Below are positions 1 through 11,889 of a stretch of 64,000 bases of DNA, piece after piece. Below the pieces are notes generated by a model that worked only from the letters and a program-made list of their open reading frames with translations, was not told where the DNA came from and made no database searches. The position numbers and the translations under genes are program-made. Every line of letters begins with the position of its first letter. Positions within the stretch are counted from its first letter, which is position 1. This stretch comes from Rostratula benghalensis (Eukaryota > Chordata > Aves > Charadriiformes > Rostratulidae), in NCBI GenBank assembly GCA_013399305.1, contig VXAI01000049.1, positions 1,175,835 through 1,239,834 on the forward strand, written 5' to 3'.

Positions 1-3000
1 GCAATTTAATGGTGTGATAAAAGCAGCAACTTAATTTACAGAAATCTTGTGAATAATGTTATTATGGCTAGTACAGTATTTGCACTCTATGCTAAATATT
101 TGTACCAGGTGAGGAAACACTGCCACTGCCCACTGCACTCCTTGCACTTTTTTGCAGATGCTCAGAAAGTCCCATCATGTGGGATATTTATGAAACGCTG
201 ACAAGAAAGCTGAACAGAGTTTTATGAACACATCATTAGCCTCCCAATATGTTCAAATAATACACACTTTCCAATGGTAAAAATGTGTTCATCGTATTCT
301 AAATATTTGTAGTAAGTACCCTGTGCACTTACTTGCATCATAGTACATGCCAAAAAAAAGGGAATATCTGATTCAAACAGTATGTCCCCTTGCCTGAGCA
401 GGCAAAGCAACCTGGTGCAGAGACCACAAGGTTCTGCTCTCCTGCTCGTCCCCTGAATGAACCCACCGAGGCCGTGGGCTGATCCAGAGACGTGTCAGTG
501 TTTGCCACACGGGACCTGGTGACTCTGCAGAAGCCTGCTGTGGTGGCCTTTGGTGGCTCTGGTCTTGCTGCCCCTGCTCATGAATGGCTCTGCTGCTTCT
601 CAGCCCTCAAAAAAAAGCTCTCTGAGCTTGTTACAGCCACCTGTACCTACACCGACCCACTGTCCCCTACAGCACCCGGTGGGGTGGCAGCACTGGGGGT
701 CCCTGGCTGCCATCACCATCCTCTCCCACGTTTGCTCCTACGGATTTCCCAGGGCAGAGCTGCTTTTTTGCCAAAGCCCCGGTAGCCATTCCTGAGCCCT
801 TTGACTGTTTTTCCTCTCAAGTCAGCAAGAGAGGAGGAGACTAAGGGAAAGCAGAAGTAATCAAAATGAAAATTGTTCTGCAAATATTGTTTTTCCTTGC
901 ATTTAGTTTTTGTCTTTGAAGAACTGGGGGCAACTGTGATTATTAGAGACACATTTTAGAATGCCTTTTGAAATTCTGGACCTTGCAGCCATATGGTGGG
1001 AGGTAGCATCTTCACTTTCAAAAATTAAAATTAGTAATTTCCAATTACATCCTTTTCCATGTGATGTGGATTAAGCAAGTAAACATGAGCAGTGTACTGA
1101 AAAGCAAATTTATTCAGAGATAAGATAAAATACTTTTTGTGCTTATAGAGACTCCGCTAAGAAAGTAAACTACATGAACTATAAAATATTCAGTCTCTCA
1201 AACTTTCTTGAGGGCCTGAGGGGTATGATCGTGCTCTTTGGTTCCCCCATAAGAAAAGCAGCTGATCCCAGCTGATACCTCACTGCAGTTTAGATTTTGG
1301 ATTCTTCTGGCAATGTTTTGGGTTAAGAGCGTGCAAAATGCCCTTGGCACGCTCAGGTGAAAGTAGTGTTTGGTAGGAACGGAAGAGCGGTGAGCAGTGA
1401 GCAGAAGGGGTGTATGAAATAATACTTGTGAGTGTGTCATATCTAATAGGCAGAGGATTAACGTACAGCTAGAGTAATTAATGTAAGATAAAACACAAAA
1501 CACAAATAAAGGACAGGAAGCATGAAAAGACCCAACCTGTGGGGACAAAATAAAAAATACCTGGGCGTGTGTATGTTTGGGGCTTTGTGTCCGTGGGAGG
1601 AAGTGGCAGACTGCTACCCAGGAGTCAAATATAATCTGGAAAGGAGCTATTTTCAGTTGAGAAGAATTACATCCATATATGTTAAATTTAGGGAAATGGA
1701 AAAGACTGCCTTTGTTGAGAATAAAGACCTAATCTGCGATCTCTGTAACGGTTCCCTTACTTGTAAGGGAGCATGAGTAAGGGCATTGATGTTGAGGGGG
1801 ATTGGTGGGATGGGGCTGGGAAGTTTGCTCTATTCAGCTTTGTTCCTGCCACTTTTATAGTGTTTAGATTGCACGGTATCAGTGCTTCCCGGGTTCACTC
1901 ACCAGTGCTTTTGCAACTCTGTCCAGGGACCTAATTAGTGCTTGAATTTGCAGTTCTCTTGTAAGAAAAGTACTACATTTAGCATAAGTCAATGGGACTT
2001 TTACTCTTGCAAAGAGCCTTGGATCAGGCTCTTACTGTATACAAGAAATATTTCAGCTCCATGACCTTCTCTTTGCCATATTTGAAAATGAAGCAAAAAG
2101 AAGGTCATTGTTTTATGAAAAATATTGAAAATTCATTATGTGTTTTGGTTTCTGCACTTGGATTCCTGGAGTAAATAATACTAACGGTATATTTTCAACA
2201 TGCCTCTTAGCAATTACTGTATATTATGTAAATACTAGCAGGTAGCACAAACTGTAAATCTGCAACTGAAGAAATATTGACTTGAAACAAACTCATTTTA
2301 ATTGAGAAACAGTGAACTTTTTGTGCCTTTTTACTGGTCTCAGATTCATGGTGTAACAAATCCTTAATTTCCTAAGACGGTTTGGGGAGAAACTGTAAAA
2401 CGCCATTCTCAGTGTTCAGGGAATAAAGCAAGCAGAAAGACATTTTGACTAAAATAAACAACTCGACTAAACCGAATGCTGTAAAGTGCAAGTGTGAAAA
2501 TCCCACTTTAATTGTGAAGGAGAAAAAAAAAAATGCATCCCTGCTATGAATAAAGATACACTACACCTCCAGCAGCATGGAGAGAAAGGAGTGGAGTAGA
2601 TAAATCCCGGCGTTCATAGGAGGCAGTGACCATAGATCAGAAGTTTCCATCGTGACTGAGTATCCCTTTTGTTTGCAATAACACTGCTGAATGCTTTAAT
2701 GACACGTGTTACCCACCAAATTACCTCTTTCCAGGACTATTTTGAAAAAACAGAATACTCTGGAGTGCTGTTCAGCATGTCCTAACCCAGCACATTAAAA
2801 GAGTGTGAGTAAGACATGGCAACATCAGCTCTGTCCTGTTGAACATGTCCTTTGGGCACACAGAAAAAAAACCCAGACAGGCAGAGTCGTAACTGGTGCT
2901 GGCTTGGAGACGTGAGCAAGGCATTGGCAAGCAATGAGGAGGAGAAAGAAGGAGCCTGTGAGGTTTTGGGGGCACACTTGGGCACACTTACACACCCAGC

Positions 3001-3939
3001 AGTCATACCCCATAGAGCCACCGCGTGAATCCGTGCACAGGAACAACTGGGAAAGTGAGGCCTTTCTCTGACAGTGTGACTGGTGGCAACAAATTTCTTA
3101 TTTTCATAAGAATATTTCGTATTTTCAAAAATACTTTATATTTTCACTTAGGGACAAAAGGGTCTTTTTGAGAGCACTTTGGGAAAAGTATCGTTTATTA
3201 CTCTAAAACTAGCAGTCAGATGTCACAAAAGCAAAGCTCTTAGTATTTTTTTCCCCTGGAGTTGTTTATTTCTACTTTCCTTTACCATAGCTCTCCTCAG
3301 ATAATATGCCAGACTCAAGGTGTCTCAGCTCCACCTGCTTTTGATACTCTACTCATGTCAAGGGAAGGAGGGGCAGATAAAGAACATTTCCAGCAGCCTT
3401 TGCAGCCCTTTCACCGCTTGTTCCATTTGTTGTGGTGCTGCAGGTACAAGCCCTAATTCTCTTCTCCACGTGTGGATGAACTTTCACATGGTTCTGAACT
3501 CTCAGTGGGAGTAGTGAGCAGGAAGGTGCTCTGTGCTTTGAAGCACGGATCCCTGAAGGAGGAGATCACATCCCCAAGTCTTTCTGCAGCTCTGATATTT
3601 ATTGGGTCTCCCTGTGTGAAGTTTTAGTTCAGATTTTTCAAAGGGATCTTTGTTAAATATTCCCATCAGCTCACCCGTAAGTCATTAAAGCAGTCTAAGT
3701 AATGCGGGTTTGGGGTTGTTGGATGGGTTATTTTACTCCTTTTAGTGATTTTTTCCCTGTTAAGCACAGGAGCTAATGTGGTGCTGAGTGCTTTTGTCTT
3801 CCCATGGAAGGCGACAACATGGCACAGAATACTATTTTAATACTCAATGAAATCACTTGAGAACCTGAAGGTCACCATGGACAACTGTGTGTCTAAATAT
3901 GGGACTAAAATACATCACTGCATGCTTCAAAACCAGTTT
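1..3939. other. Unique non-coding DNA, no gene recognised
   Basis: I see no gene here. Open frames are short and overlap on both strands, as expected by chance. About 440-830 is more GC-rich than its surroundings and has overlapping frames of 81-97 codons in two frames of the same strand, without recognisable domains or a convincing start context. A run of A's lies near 2523. The rest is AT-rich unique sequence apart from the small ancient repeat remnant at about 1986-2031. An untranslated exon of a long RNA cannot be excluded. Confidence 0.6.
1986..2031. repeat. Ancient sauropsid repeat remnant (copy 1)
   Basis: The stretch contains AGTCAATGGGACTTTTACTC followed by GGATCAGGCTC. It resembles an old interspersed repeat, common in turtles and crocodilians and residual in birds, whose core reads roughly 'cttcaatgggactactcac' and which ends in 'ggatcggggcc'. 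The similarity is recalled by eye, not computed. Related pieces lie near 48.4, 49.15 and 61.8 kb. I do not know the formal family name. The short length keeps confidence moderate. Confidence 0.42.
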
Positions 3940-4182
3940 CATAGAATCCTAGTATGGTCCAGGCCAGAAGGGACCTCTGGGGCCATCTCATCCCACCTCC
4001 CCTCAGCCAGCAGGGACACCCCCAACCAGACCAGGTTGCCCAGGGCCTCCTCCAGCCTCCCCTTGAAGATCTCCAGGGAAGGGGCCTCAACCACCTCCCT
4101 GGGCAGCCTCTTCCAGTGCTTCACCACCCTCAGAGTAAAGAACCTCTTCCTAATATCCAGTCTAAAGCTGCTCTTCAAGTTT
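3940..4182 (-). mobile_element. CR1 LINE 3' fragment (subfamily A, copy 1)
   Basis: This is the 3' end of a CR1 non-LTR retrotransposon, a chicken-repeat-1 type LINE, lying antisense. On the + strand it opens with ATAGAATCCTAG, the complement of the CR1 8-mer tail, then CCAGAAGGGACCTCTGGGG. The terminal part of the CR1 polymerase frame follows. Read on the minus strand, that frame gives FRLDIRKRFFTLRV, then PREVVEAPSLEIFKGRLEEA, the usual C-terminus of CR1 ORF2. The copy is cut off at its 5' side near 4182, as is usual for CR1, and lacks endonuclease and reverse transcriptase domains, so it is dead. No target-site duplication is expected or seen. It is very close to the copy at 17.8 kb. Confidence 0.93.
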
Positions 4183-7100
4183 CTCCCGCTGGGGAATGTG
4201 TAGGGCTGGCCTTTCAGACCAGAGAATGTGTCGTAGTAGGCCAAGTCTCTCTACCTTCTTTTTCCACCTTATGCTCCACCTTGGAGCAAAACAGGCGCTG
4301 CCTATGAAGAGCTGTGGTAATTTCCCTTTTCACTCTGTTAGTTTTAAAAGACTGAAGTGACCTTGTATTTAGCAAAATGTCCCTTACTTAGAAAGGTAAC
4401 ACAGGCATTTTTAAAGGATGAAGGAACAACTTGGCATCTCTCTAGCTCAACAGTTACTGGAAAATATGACAGGGAAATGTCAAGTGCCATTTATGATTTA
4501 GTGTAAATTTTATGTGCAAAATAATTTCATTTACTTGAGAAAAGATACTAAATATCCTTATGATTAGATTATGAGTTTCTGTATCAAAACAGAATCTTAT
4601 TTCTGAGGAGTTTCAGCAAATCCAGAGGGGAGAAAGCACTACCCTGTGCAGTAGTTTGACAGTCTGCTCTCAGATTGCATATGGGAGGTGAAAGCCAGAA
4701 TTTCCAAAAGCTGGTGTGGAGGAACCCGGCAGTTTTAGGCAAAGGGTTTGGGCTTCTCTCTCCACTGCTGGTTCCAAAGGGAGTTGGTAATTTTGTCTGG
4801 GGGCTCTGTGTACAACAGGAGAATGAGCTGCTCTAAATATTTGTGCTCTGAATGTTCTCTGTCCAAAATGCATGAATGGTGCAATGGCAAAAGTCTCTCT
4901 TTCAAGTGGAATAACTTTGGTTTGTGAGATTTTGATACTTTTTTTTTTATTTAAGTCTTGCATCAACATAAGCATGTTATGTGTTTATAGCAAACAATTA
5001 GTTGTGCCATTCTTCTTCATCAAAACTACTACAAATATGGTTTTTATTTTAAAGGTTACTCTTTTCATTATAAATGGATTAGTATTTTATTTTATAAGCC
5101 CTAGCAAATGTTGTATAATGAAAAGGCTAACTCTTAAAATAAACTAAATGCCTGTTCAGTGATTAAGTGGTTTGCTTATTTCTATTGGTAAGACTATATA
5201 AAATACTTAAAAGCCACGTGGACATTATTTATGAAGCTTATAGATTGCTTTCAAAGTTCACTTGAATCTGTCAAAGGCCAGAGATCCTTTAAAGTTTTAC
5301 CAGAATATACTAAAGCATTTGAAATTATTTTTATTCTTTTTCTGAGCGATAGGTATAAAATGGGGTAAAATGTTCTGCACACTGTGTTTTGTTAGTTCTC
5401 TTTCAGTTAGTAACAATTAGACCATGAAAAAAGCATTCCAAAACTCCTCACATTCTATTATATTGTATACTCTCCTATTTTTTTTATAATGTAACAATTA
5501 AATGCATTAGAAAAAAGTGCCGTAGAAATATTCTCAATAGTAAAAATCACTTGAGATTTATATGTATTTGGATAAATTTATTGAAATAGTTGAAAGGTAC
5601 AAGTCAACATGGAAAGCTACAAAGCGTCTGCAATGTTGGATGATATGATTGCACATTTACAGTCAATTTAGGCTTGGTCTCATGGAAAGAGGTGCAGGAA
5701 AAATGCATGCCAGTATCCGTACACCAGCTTTTGCTTACGACTGTCTCCCATACTAGAACCTCTGGGACTCATGCATTTTTCATCAGGAATGATACTGATG
5801 GGTTGTGTGGAAGTTTGTAAGAAAGCAATTGGCATTAGTCAAAGCTGGAACTTTCCTGTAAGGTCTTATGAGAAGGAGTGCCTAAGTTGACTGAATAAAT
5901 AACCCTTTTGGTGACTCAGAATGATTCTCCCAATTATCCTTAAAGCAATACTAGAATGAAAATGTTAGCAGGCTTTATTTCACTAGTGGGTGCTATGAGA
6001 TTCAATTAGATGAGTTCCCTGTTATCAGTCCTCTTGCTTTCAGGTTCACCTCGCCCCCAAGAACAGATGAAGGTGTGTAAGTGTTGTGAACAATTTGCTA
6101 ATGGGGAAAGTTCTGCTCTCAGATGAATGATGCAAAATGTTGATAGCTAGCTGTAGTTGAGGCAGTCACAAAACTCTTATTCACATAAATGCTTTGAAGG
6201 AGTTAATTCCGATTTTTTAGAAACTTTCTTTAAGTAGGCGATGGTTTATTTATCTGCATGCGTAGAGGAAGTTTAAATGGTGCTCATAACCTTGACCGTG
6301 GCATGGAGTATGCCGTGTGGCTGTGCAGTTGCAGTACAGGTGCTGGCTCAACTCATCAAAACAATTTGGGAAAAGATTCCAGTTTTCAACAATGTCCCTA
6401 TATTTTAAAATAGAACATAGCGCTTGAAATAGTCGCAGCTTGGGAGTCACACAAGTCCTGTAAATATATGTAGATGAAATGTCCTATAAATAGCTGAAGA
6501 TCTGGAATATTTCACTGGAAATGAATAAAAAGGCTTGAGGCATCACAAAGAGACCCAGAACCCAGCCGCTCTTTGGATCTGCCTCTTGCAGTTGTCTTTA
6601 TATTTGAAACCTGATGGTTTTTTTAAATCAAGCAAACTTGCTGTATGCACTTGTATGCCTACCTGGACTGCTTGTGAGGAATATTTACCTGACACTTTTC
6701 TTTCTTAATTCTGTTTTCCTTTACTTTCCTCTTCTACTTCCATTAACACAGCCATGATAGAATTTGCAGGGAGGAGCAGAATTCACAAAGTAGTTTGGAA
6801 AAGTTTGGGAAAAAACCCACAACACCAGCATCTTTCCCCCGGTGGTACAAACACTAGCTGTAGATTCAACATCCTTGTGAGCAAGAAAGTTGTAGAAACA
6901 TTTATTGTTCTGTTGTTTCAGTGGAAAATAAAATAAAAAAAGAATAGAGTAGAAATGAGCAGTCTAATGAGATTCGCAAGAATAAAACGTAACAACCTGG
7001 GTAGAGTTGGACTGACTTGGCTACAACATATCTTGTTTGCATAAAAGCAGTAGAATTCTGCTTTTGTATCAGCTTTTGTATAAGCTGATACTTAGTTTAA

Positions 7101-8522
7101 AAACAAAACAATCAAAAAAATCCCAATAATAACAAAAACCTTCCCCAAAGCTTCTTCCTTCATTGTCCTTTTCATTTTCTAATTAGTGGCAAGAGGCAAG
7201 GACTCAGTGAACTCTGTTGTGAAGAACAACGGCCAGAATAGATGAGAAACAAAGTAGTTGAGTGCAATGATTCTATGCAAACAAACGTAGAAAAACTCCA
7301 CAGAGACAGGTGGGCTTTTTCCTCAAAGCAAGCAATGAGAGAAAAATACTTACTCCGTTTAACTAAAAACCAAAGTCCAGCTGTAACTTGAAAAACCCTG
7401 GAGAATGCCTACTGGATTCTGGTAGGTGGATGTGACTCAATTCCTGAGAGTTTGATAAAGCAATCCTTCAGATCTCCTTGTAAATCCTTGAGATCCTCTT
7501 CTAAAGAGGAAGGGCAGCAAAACTATCCAGGAGAAAAGACCGAAATAATAACAGCCTTTGGTTTTGAGCAGAGATGGAAGCTAAAAGGCACTCAGGAGGC
7601 AAAGTGACCAAGAAGGCATCCATCATACCCAGGGTACATGCTGTAGAAATTCTATGAAGGACAGAAATAGAAGTATTCAGCCATGGGCAAGGTTCTGTGC
7701 TTTGGGAACCAGACTCACTCTCTATCATCATGCCAATGGCAAAGTCTAGGAAGGTAGGAGCATTAATATATCAAGTGATGGAAGACTTGAAGTTCTCCTA
7801 TGAAGGGAAAGATCCATATAGGGTGACTGTGAGAGATCCTGGGCAAATGCCTGTGAAGTACACGTACCTGGCAAAAGAAAGCTTCCTGCTGTTTTCCTTC
7901 CAGCTATTCCCATTAAGAAAGCACGCTCGTGTCAGTTCAGGTCTAGCTGGATTACAGAATTATGCTACAATATACTGCTTATCAGCAGCAGAGATTTAAT
8001 AGGAGAGCATGGCCAAGTTTTGGAGAAATACTGTAACGCCTTTCTGAAGCTACTGAACAGTAAGTAGTTCATGAAAAAAAAGCTAAATAAAGCCACTATT
8101 ATTCAGAGGGGACATAACAGAAGAAAGAGGGCTCAGGGCAAACAAGGGATTTTTTACAGTGTCAAAACACAACCATTGAACATACTTCAACCATATTATA
8201 CCTGGTTATTTTCTGTGTCCAAGCTAAAAATAGAAAAAAATCTGGACAGCTTAGATGACTAAAAAAAGTTATCTTGCAGTTCTGATGCTCAGTAGGAAAG
8301 ACTGAGCAATGAAACTCAGGTGTTGGCTAACCTGGATAGACATGGCATGAATAAAAGTCTGTTGCTTGAGCTGTCCTGATCTGTTTGCACATTCAGGGGA
8401 TGGGCAGCTTTATTCTTTCAGGGTCAGTTGTTGGAGGTGAACAGCAGTCTCAGTTGAGAATAATGCAACACTGACTTTGGTGTTTCCTGCTGTGACTTCA
8501 CACGTGCCCACCATGTACTTGA
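4183..8522. other. Unique AT-rich non-coding DNA
   Basis: No gene is recognised. The stretch has only short chance frames, an A/T-rich part around 4930-5600 with homopolymer runs, and unique sequence around 5580-6240. The part near 6240-6450 is locally richer in GC. A perfect 10-bp-arm hairpin lies at 7066-7091. I see no repeats of a known family. Confidence 0.55.
7066..7091. other. Perfect inverted repeat (10-bp arms, 6-nt loop)
   Basis: GTATCAGCTT at 7066-7075 is the exact complement of AAGCTGATAC at 7082-7091, separated by TTGTAT. A weaker AGCAG...CTGCT inverted pair lies just upstream around an EcoRI-like GAATTC core. It could form a small stem-loop or be the mark of a local templated duplication. 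There is no sign of a microRNA: the stem is far too short. No function is assigned. Confidence 0.7.
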
Positions 8523-8742
8523 ATCACGGAATGGTTAGAGATGGAAGGGACCTTAAAGATCATCGAGTTCCAAACCCCCTGCCCTGGGCAGGGACACCTC
8601 CCACCAGAGCAGGTCACTTAAAGCCCCATCCAGCCTGGCCTTGAATCCCTCCAGGGATGGGGCAGCCACAGCTTCTCTGGGCAACCTGGGCCAGGCGCTC
8701 ACCACCCTCACAGGAAAGAGTTCCTTTCTGGTATCTCATCTG
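8523..8742 (-). mobile_element. CR1 LINE 3' fragment (subfamily B, copy 1)
   Basis: This is an antisense CR1 3' end. It begins ATCACGGAATGG, the degenerate complement of the terminal 8-mers. It continues with GGAAGGGACCTTAAAGATCAT and the characteristic CCCTGCCCTGGGCAGGGACA, then the CCAGCCTGGCCTTGAATCCC and CACCACCCTCACAGGAAAGA blocks, ending near 8742. It belongs to a different CR1 subfamily from the copies at 3.9 and 17.8 kb and is shared with fragments at 19.2, 31.2 and 57.0 kb. The encoded polymerase C-terminus is disrupted. It is a dead, 5'-truncated insertion. Confidence 0.92.
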
Positions 8743-9406
8743 AAGAGATGATCTTTCTAAAGAAAGATGAGTAGCGATGAGTACTAAATACCTGTATTGT
8801 ATTCTGTAGTGCACCACAGGGATGCACATCTCTCAGATTTTTTTTCTAATTCATTTATTGCAAGCTACTTAGGCAAAGGAAAAACCAGTCCAGTTCGTTC
8901 TCGGTCAAGAACAATGAGATTAATCAAGTAGTAGCATGGTTTGCCTTGCCTTTTCTTGCCATCTCGGGTTGAGGTGTTACCTTCTGTCACTTCTTCAAGA
9001 GCTCAGTGCCTGAGTCCATGCTCACCCCTGCTCCCTGTAGGTACTGACACAACACAAATGTAGGAGTGACTGTTGGAGCAGACATCAAACCTGGTACCTT
9101 CATCTGGTGATGCTGCTGCCAGTTGCAGGGTGGACACTATCACCTTCTGAAGAACAGAGCGTAAAACAATGGCAGTGCTGCAGATGGGTCATTTCCAAAA
9201 GTGAGTCACTGTATGAATATTCACCTTGTAATTGAAGAAAATGGGCAGAGGAAGAGAGAGAGTTGTAGATTTGTGATGATTACAGGTCTTGTGTGGAAAA
9301 GAGGATAACTAGTAAGAAATCTGGTCACATCACAAGATGCTATTTTTCCCTGCTAAGATTTGCTTCTTTTTCTATTATGTCCTGCTTTTACAATGTAACT
9401 CTAATT

Positions 9407-9420
9407 AAAAAAAAAAAAAA
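9407..9420. repeat. Poly-A tract (14 A)
   Basis: A simple homopolymer follows CTAATT. There is no upstream body of a retroposed gene or SINE that this could be the tail of, so it is listed as a simple repeat. Its length is likely to vary between individuals. Confidence 0.85.
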
Positions 9421-9838
9421 TAATCCTGTTGCCATAAAAAAGAAAATCCATTTTATTTTATTTTTCAGAATCTTTCAAAGATATTTGTGCAACCAGTAAT
9501 AGGTGGAAAAATAATCCTAACATTGAATTTTTAGTTTAAAATTTATTGAAGTGCTTATTTTCTTTGATTCATTCTGTTAGCAGTCCTCTTTCCAACACAT
9601 TTTATTTGTCTCTATTAGTTCCTTTCCATCTAAAAAAAAGGAAGATTGAACAAAACCTATTCTCATGGCTTTCTGAAAATCCGTAGGAAGACATTGGCAG
9701 ACCAGATGCTGCAGTGTATAACTTAAAGAGGCGTTATGTGCACCAGGTGTATGAGCTCACTTTTGTACCGCATCGTAGTGTTCTGCAAATCCTTATTTGT
9801 TTTCAGCGTGTGCTCAGACCCGTCCGTCCTTCCCATAT

Positions 9839-9854
9839 ATTAATTATAATTAAT
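9839..9854. promoter_or_regulatory. 16-bp palindrome of paired TAATTA cores
   Basis: ATTAATTATAATTAAT is a perfect palindrome made of two TAATTA homeodomain cores in inverted arrangement. TAATTA is the well-known core for many homeodomain proteins. Palindromic pairs can bind dimers of paired-class homeodomains, although the classic site has TAAT halves spaced by 2-3 bp. In AT-rich DNA such a site can arise by chance, so function is speculative. Confidence 0.3.
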
Positions 9855-10097
9855 CATATACTAGATCATATCTTTATGTTGGAGGCTTGACCCAGTAAGA
9901 AAGCTATTATAGTATACTTATTGGGTGTTTGTAAAAAAAGAAATCGGTGTTCTGTTTATTTTTTTGCTATTTAATGAAATTTGCTTTCCTGCATATTTGT
10001 TAGCTTTGGAAAAAACCCCTTAATTGTAGGTTAATTAACGCAAAAACATTATAGGGAATAAATTGCAGATAAATATTCTACATAAATATCCTTCTTT

Positions 10098-10109
10098 CCC
10101 CCCCCCCCC
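10098..10109. repeat. Poly-C tract (12 C)
   Basis: A pure C run sits between CTTCTTT and TAGTTCC. Long C runs are uncommon in AT-rich intergenic DNA and are prone to slippage and sequencing error, so its length should be treated as uncertain. Confidence 0.85.
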
Positions 10110-10710
10110 TAGTTCCAGGTGATTATTCATTTCCATGTGAAAATGTTACACTGCCTGGCTCTTTGATGTATGTCCCTTCTTATTTGCATTTCAACATTCT
10201 TCTACTCTACTCTTCTAATTTTTATGGAAAGTTAGTAAATCCTCCTCTAGGCACATCATTTAATGAGAGTTTTAATAAGACCTGTGCATGATCTCCAAAA
10301 GCAACTTTGCTTTTCTTGTGCTGAGGCGACACAATGGATTAAAAATAGAAGACTTGAAATTCGGAGTGAAGTGTTTCAGCTGAGTCTGCATTTTCCTGTG
10401 TAGGTCCTGCGTAGCTTCTTGCAGAAAACCCAAGGACAAATCCAAACCAAGAACTTTGAGTAAAGCAAAGGGAGAGTGATGTGCTGACAAGGCACTGTGA
10501 GTTCCCCAGAACACGTGGTGATATCCTAGAGGGTGCTCAGGTCTCTACGGGTGAGATTCCCCTTCCTTCCCAAGCGCTGTAGGTTTTCATCTTATTTCTG
10601 AAGGCACTGGTAGCATCTTAGAACATCCTGTGTCAAGATCTGCTCAGCCAGCACCAAGAAAAAGAGACTCGGGTTACAAAGGGGTCCAGGGAAGGGCTGG
10701 AAGTATTTGT

Positions 10711-10742
10711 GGGAGGGCAGGGAGTTTTCTTGGGGGACAGGG
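10711..10742 (+). other. G-quadruplex candidate
   Basis: Five runs of three or more G's (10711-10713, 10715-10717, 10720-10722, 10732-10736, 10740-10742) have loops of 1, 2, 9 and 3 bases. This satisfies a relaxed G4 pattern. It lies in a G-rich patch (10670-10830) within otherwise AT-rich DNA. No promoter or gene can be tied to it. Confidence 0.45.
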
Positions 10743-10845
10743 CCAGCCGGGCTTGGCTTGGTTGCCCGAACAAGACGGGGACTGACGAGAGATACAGAGC
10801 CAGCATTGTGGGTGGGGAGCCACGAGCTGCTATAAACTGACCAGG

Positions 10846-10880
10846 AATAAATTTAGGCTGGAAATACAAGAGGTTTGTCA
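10846..10880 (+). repeat. Possible scrap of old CR1
   Basis: AATAAATTTAGGCTGGAAAT resembles the sense-strand block of turtle and crocodilian-type CR1s that precedes the 'gtggattctccatcact' region. Nothing on either side continues the match, so this is a weak call based on recalled similarity over about 25-30 bases. Confidence 0.2.
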
Positions 10881-11889
10881 CATGACACAGAGCAGCTCTT
10901 TCCTTGGACTGTGACCCCTTAGTTTTCTTTGGGTAAAGCTATCCCTGATAGGGCTGGGGGGTTTATTGGTCTTTGGGGGCTGGGCCTGCAGTTGCTGGTT
11001 TTCCTGTCTCCCTGTAGCTCATGAAGAGGACGTATTCCCTGAGACTGGGGCTTTATCAGCAGTGGGCTGGTCATTTAAATACCTTCCTCGCTGAGGGTTT
11101 GCGATCCTATTGCTCTGAAATAAGGTAATAGGGAATAATTCTTTCCCTATATTTGGCTCCAGCTGATGTATAAATAGTGGATAAAAGACGGTATGTGGCA
11201 AGAAGTAATTTTTAAGAATTGAACGTGCATAAAGTGTGTAGGTTTTTCCATCGTGCATTCACTTCATTAAATGCAAAGCAAGCAAAGTTTTAAAATAACT
11301 TTAATAAGTGTTTAATAGTTTCTAACACATTTGAATGGAAATCTGTATATTATCTTTTCCATGTAGGAGATACTATTCGGCACTGATTTTCAAACTTGGT
11401 ATTTGCAGAATTGTGTCTACCATATAAATAGGCACTTTTAAAATTCAAACACATTTGGGGATTCTGAGAGGTTGATTTTTTTACATAGACATTTTTAGTT
11501 TGTAAAGGTTTTCCCTGCACTTTGAAACGTATATGCATTAGGCTTAAAGGCAAAAGGAAGCCATGAGTGGTAAATTACTAGTGGCTGAAATAAAACAGTG
11601 TTTCAGGATCAAAGTGGGGGCCAGCATTAACACAAGCCTCTCTAAATTTTTGAATGTTTTCAATTCTACAGCTAAAATTGATGCCAGAAGAGTTAGATTA
11701 TATTCATTTAATTTCCCCCTTTTTGTCATGGCAAATGCCCTGGAATACACAGCGCGTACCACGCTCGGCTTGCATTGCCCTGGCACGTAGAGAGTCTTAC
11801 ACCCCCAGAAAGCCTGCCAGGCAGGGTAAACCTTTGTCTTCCAAAGTGTGAACTGGACTGGATCCACCTGGTCACCATGAGAAAGTTAA

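Noticed and set aside
492..795. Two overlapping plus-strand frames of 97 and 81 codons in a GC-richer patch
   Set aside because: Two frames being open over the same bases is explained by composition. Neither translation resembles a protein.
3847..4307. Plus-strand frames of 117-118 codons across 3.85-4.31 kb
   Set aside because: They are antisense readings of the CR1 fragment at 3940-4182 and have no independent support.
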